DNA of 64,000 nt from Aphelocoma coerulescens. Taxonomy: Eukaryota > Chordata > Aves > Passeriformes > Corvidae. The notes below the pieces were generated by a model that ran no database searches, had not been told where the DNA came from, and saw only the letters and a program-made list of their open reading frames with translations. The stretch is taken from contig NC_091013.1 of NCBI RefSeq assembly GCF_041296385.1, forward strand, positions 33,578,001 through 33,642,000, read 5' to 3'. How positions within the stretch are numbered: the stretch's first letter is position 1; each line of letters begins with the position of its first letter. Positions 63,993 to 64,000 of the stretch are shown here, piece after piece. The translations under genes and the position numbers were made by a program.

Positions 63993-64000
63993 AATGCTGG

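Noticed and set aside
56613..64000. HERC2 terminal exons, expected next to OCA2 by synteny
   Set aside because: I looked for HECT-domain residues on the minus strand and recognised none. The gene may lie further right.

Overview
The window looks like intron-rich, AT-rich vertebrate DNA from a bird. Four 3'-truncated CR1 LINE copies and a CR1 tail fragment are scattered through it, along with several LTRs of kinds I recognise from avian and especially passerine genomes. The passerine assignment is inference. There are no bacterial-type genes, operons, CRISPR arrays, tRNAs or rRNAs that I can support.

The only gene I can establish is OCA2, the melanosomal P protein (pink-eyed dilution), on the minus strand. 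Eight exons were assembled by hand from splice sites, reading phase and similarity to the mammalian P protein. They are the start-codon exon at 48141-48430, then 25330-25428, 24532-24720, 21005-21062, 20040-20112, 11131-11288, 10557-10639 and 10074-10227. All phases join without a break and give 1083 coding bases, or 361 residues: the cytoplasmic N-terminus, the first membrane segment, the glycosylated lumenal loop and the second membrane segment. Everything downstream (the transporter core) lies beyond the left edge. The non-coding first exon and the promoter were not identified; they should lie to the right of 48430.

Layout from left to right. 1-10073 is intron 9, with an LTR (382-960) and an unusual CR1 block flanked by perfect 239-bp direct repeats (3861-4819). 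10074-25428 is the exon-dense part, with a solo LTR in intron 6 (14652-15194, 6-bp target duplication). 25429-48140 is the 22.7-kb intron 2, with an LTR-like GC-rich block containing a long CT tract (about 27147-28143), a perfect 19-bp hairpin (28170-28214), a TA tract plus CR1 (31311-31985), a solo LTR (37430-37787, 6-bp target duplication) and a 372-bp pentanucleotide satellite (40940-41311). 48431-64000 is 5' intron or upstream flank, with two CR1 copies, an LTR with a 5-bp target duplication (56048-56607) and a CpG-containing, exon-like segment on the plus strand (60374-60685).

The most notable observations are the OCA2 gene model with its weak donor sites, the 239-bp perfect repeat around a CR1 lacking its 3' end, the perfect hairpin, the block-structured GGAGA/GGGGA satellite, and possible unannotated exons near the 5' side of OCA2. 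I found no convincing new protein system.
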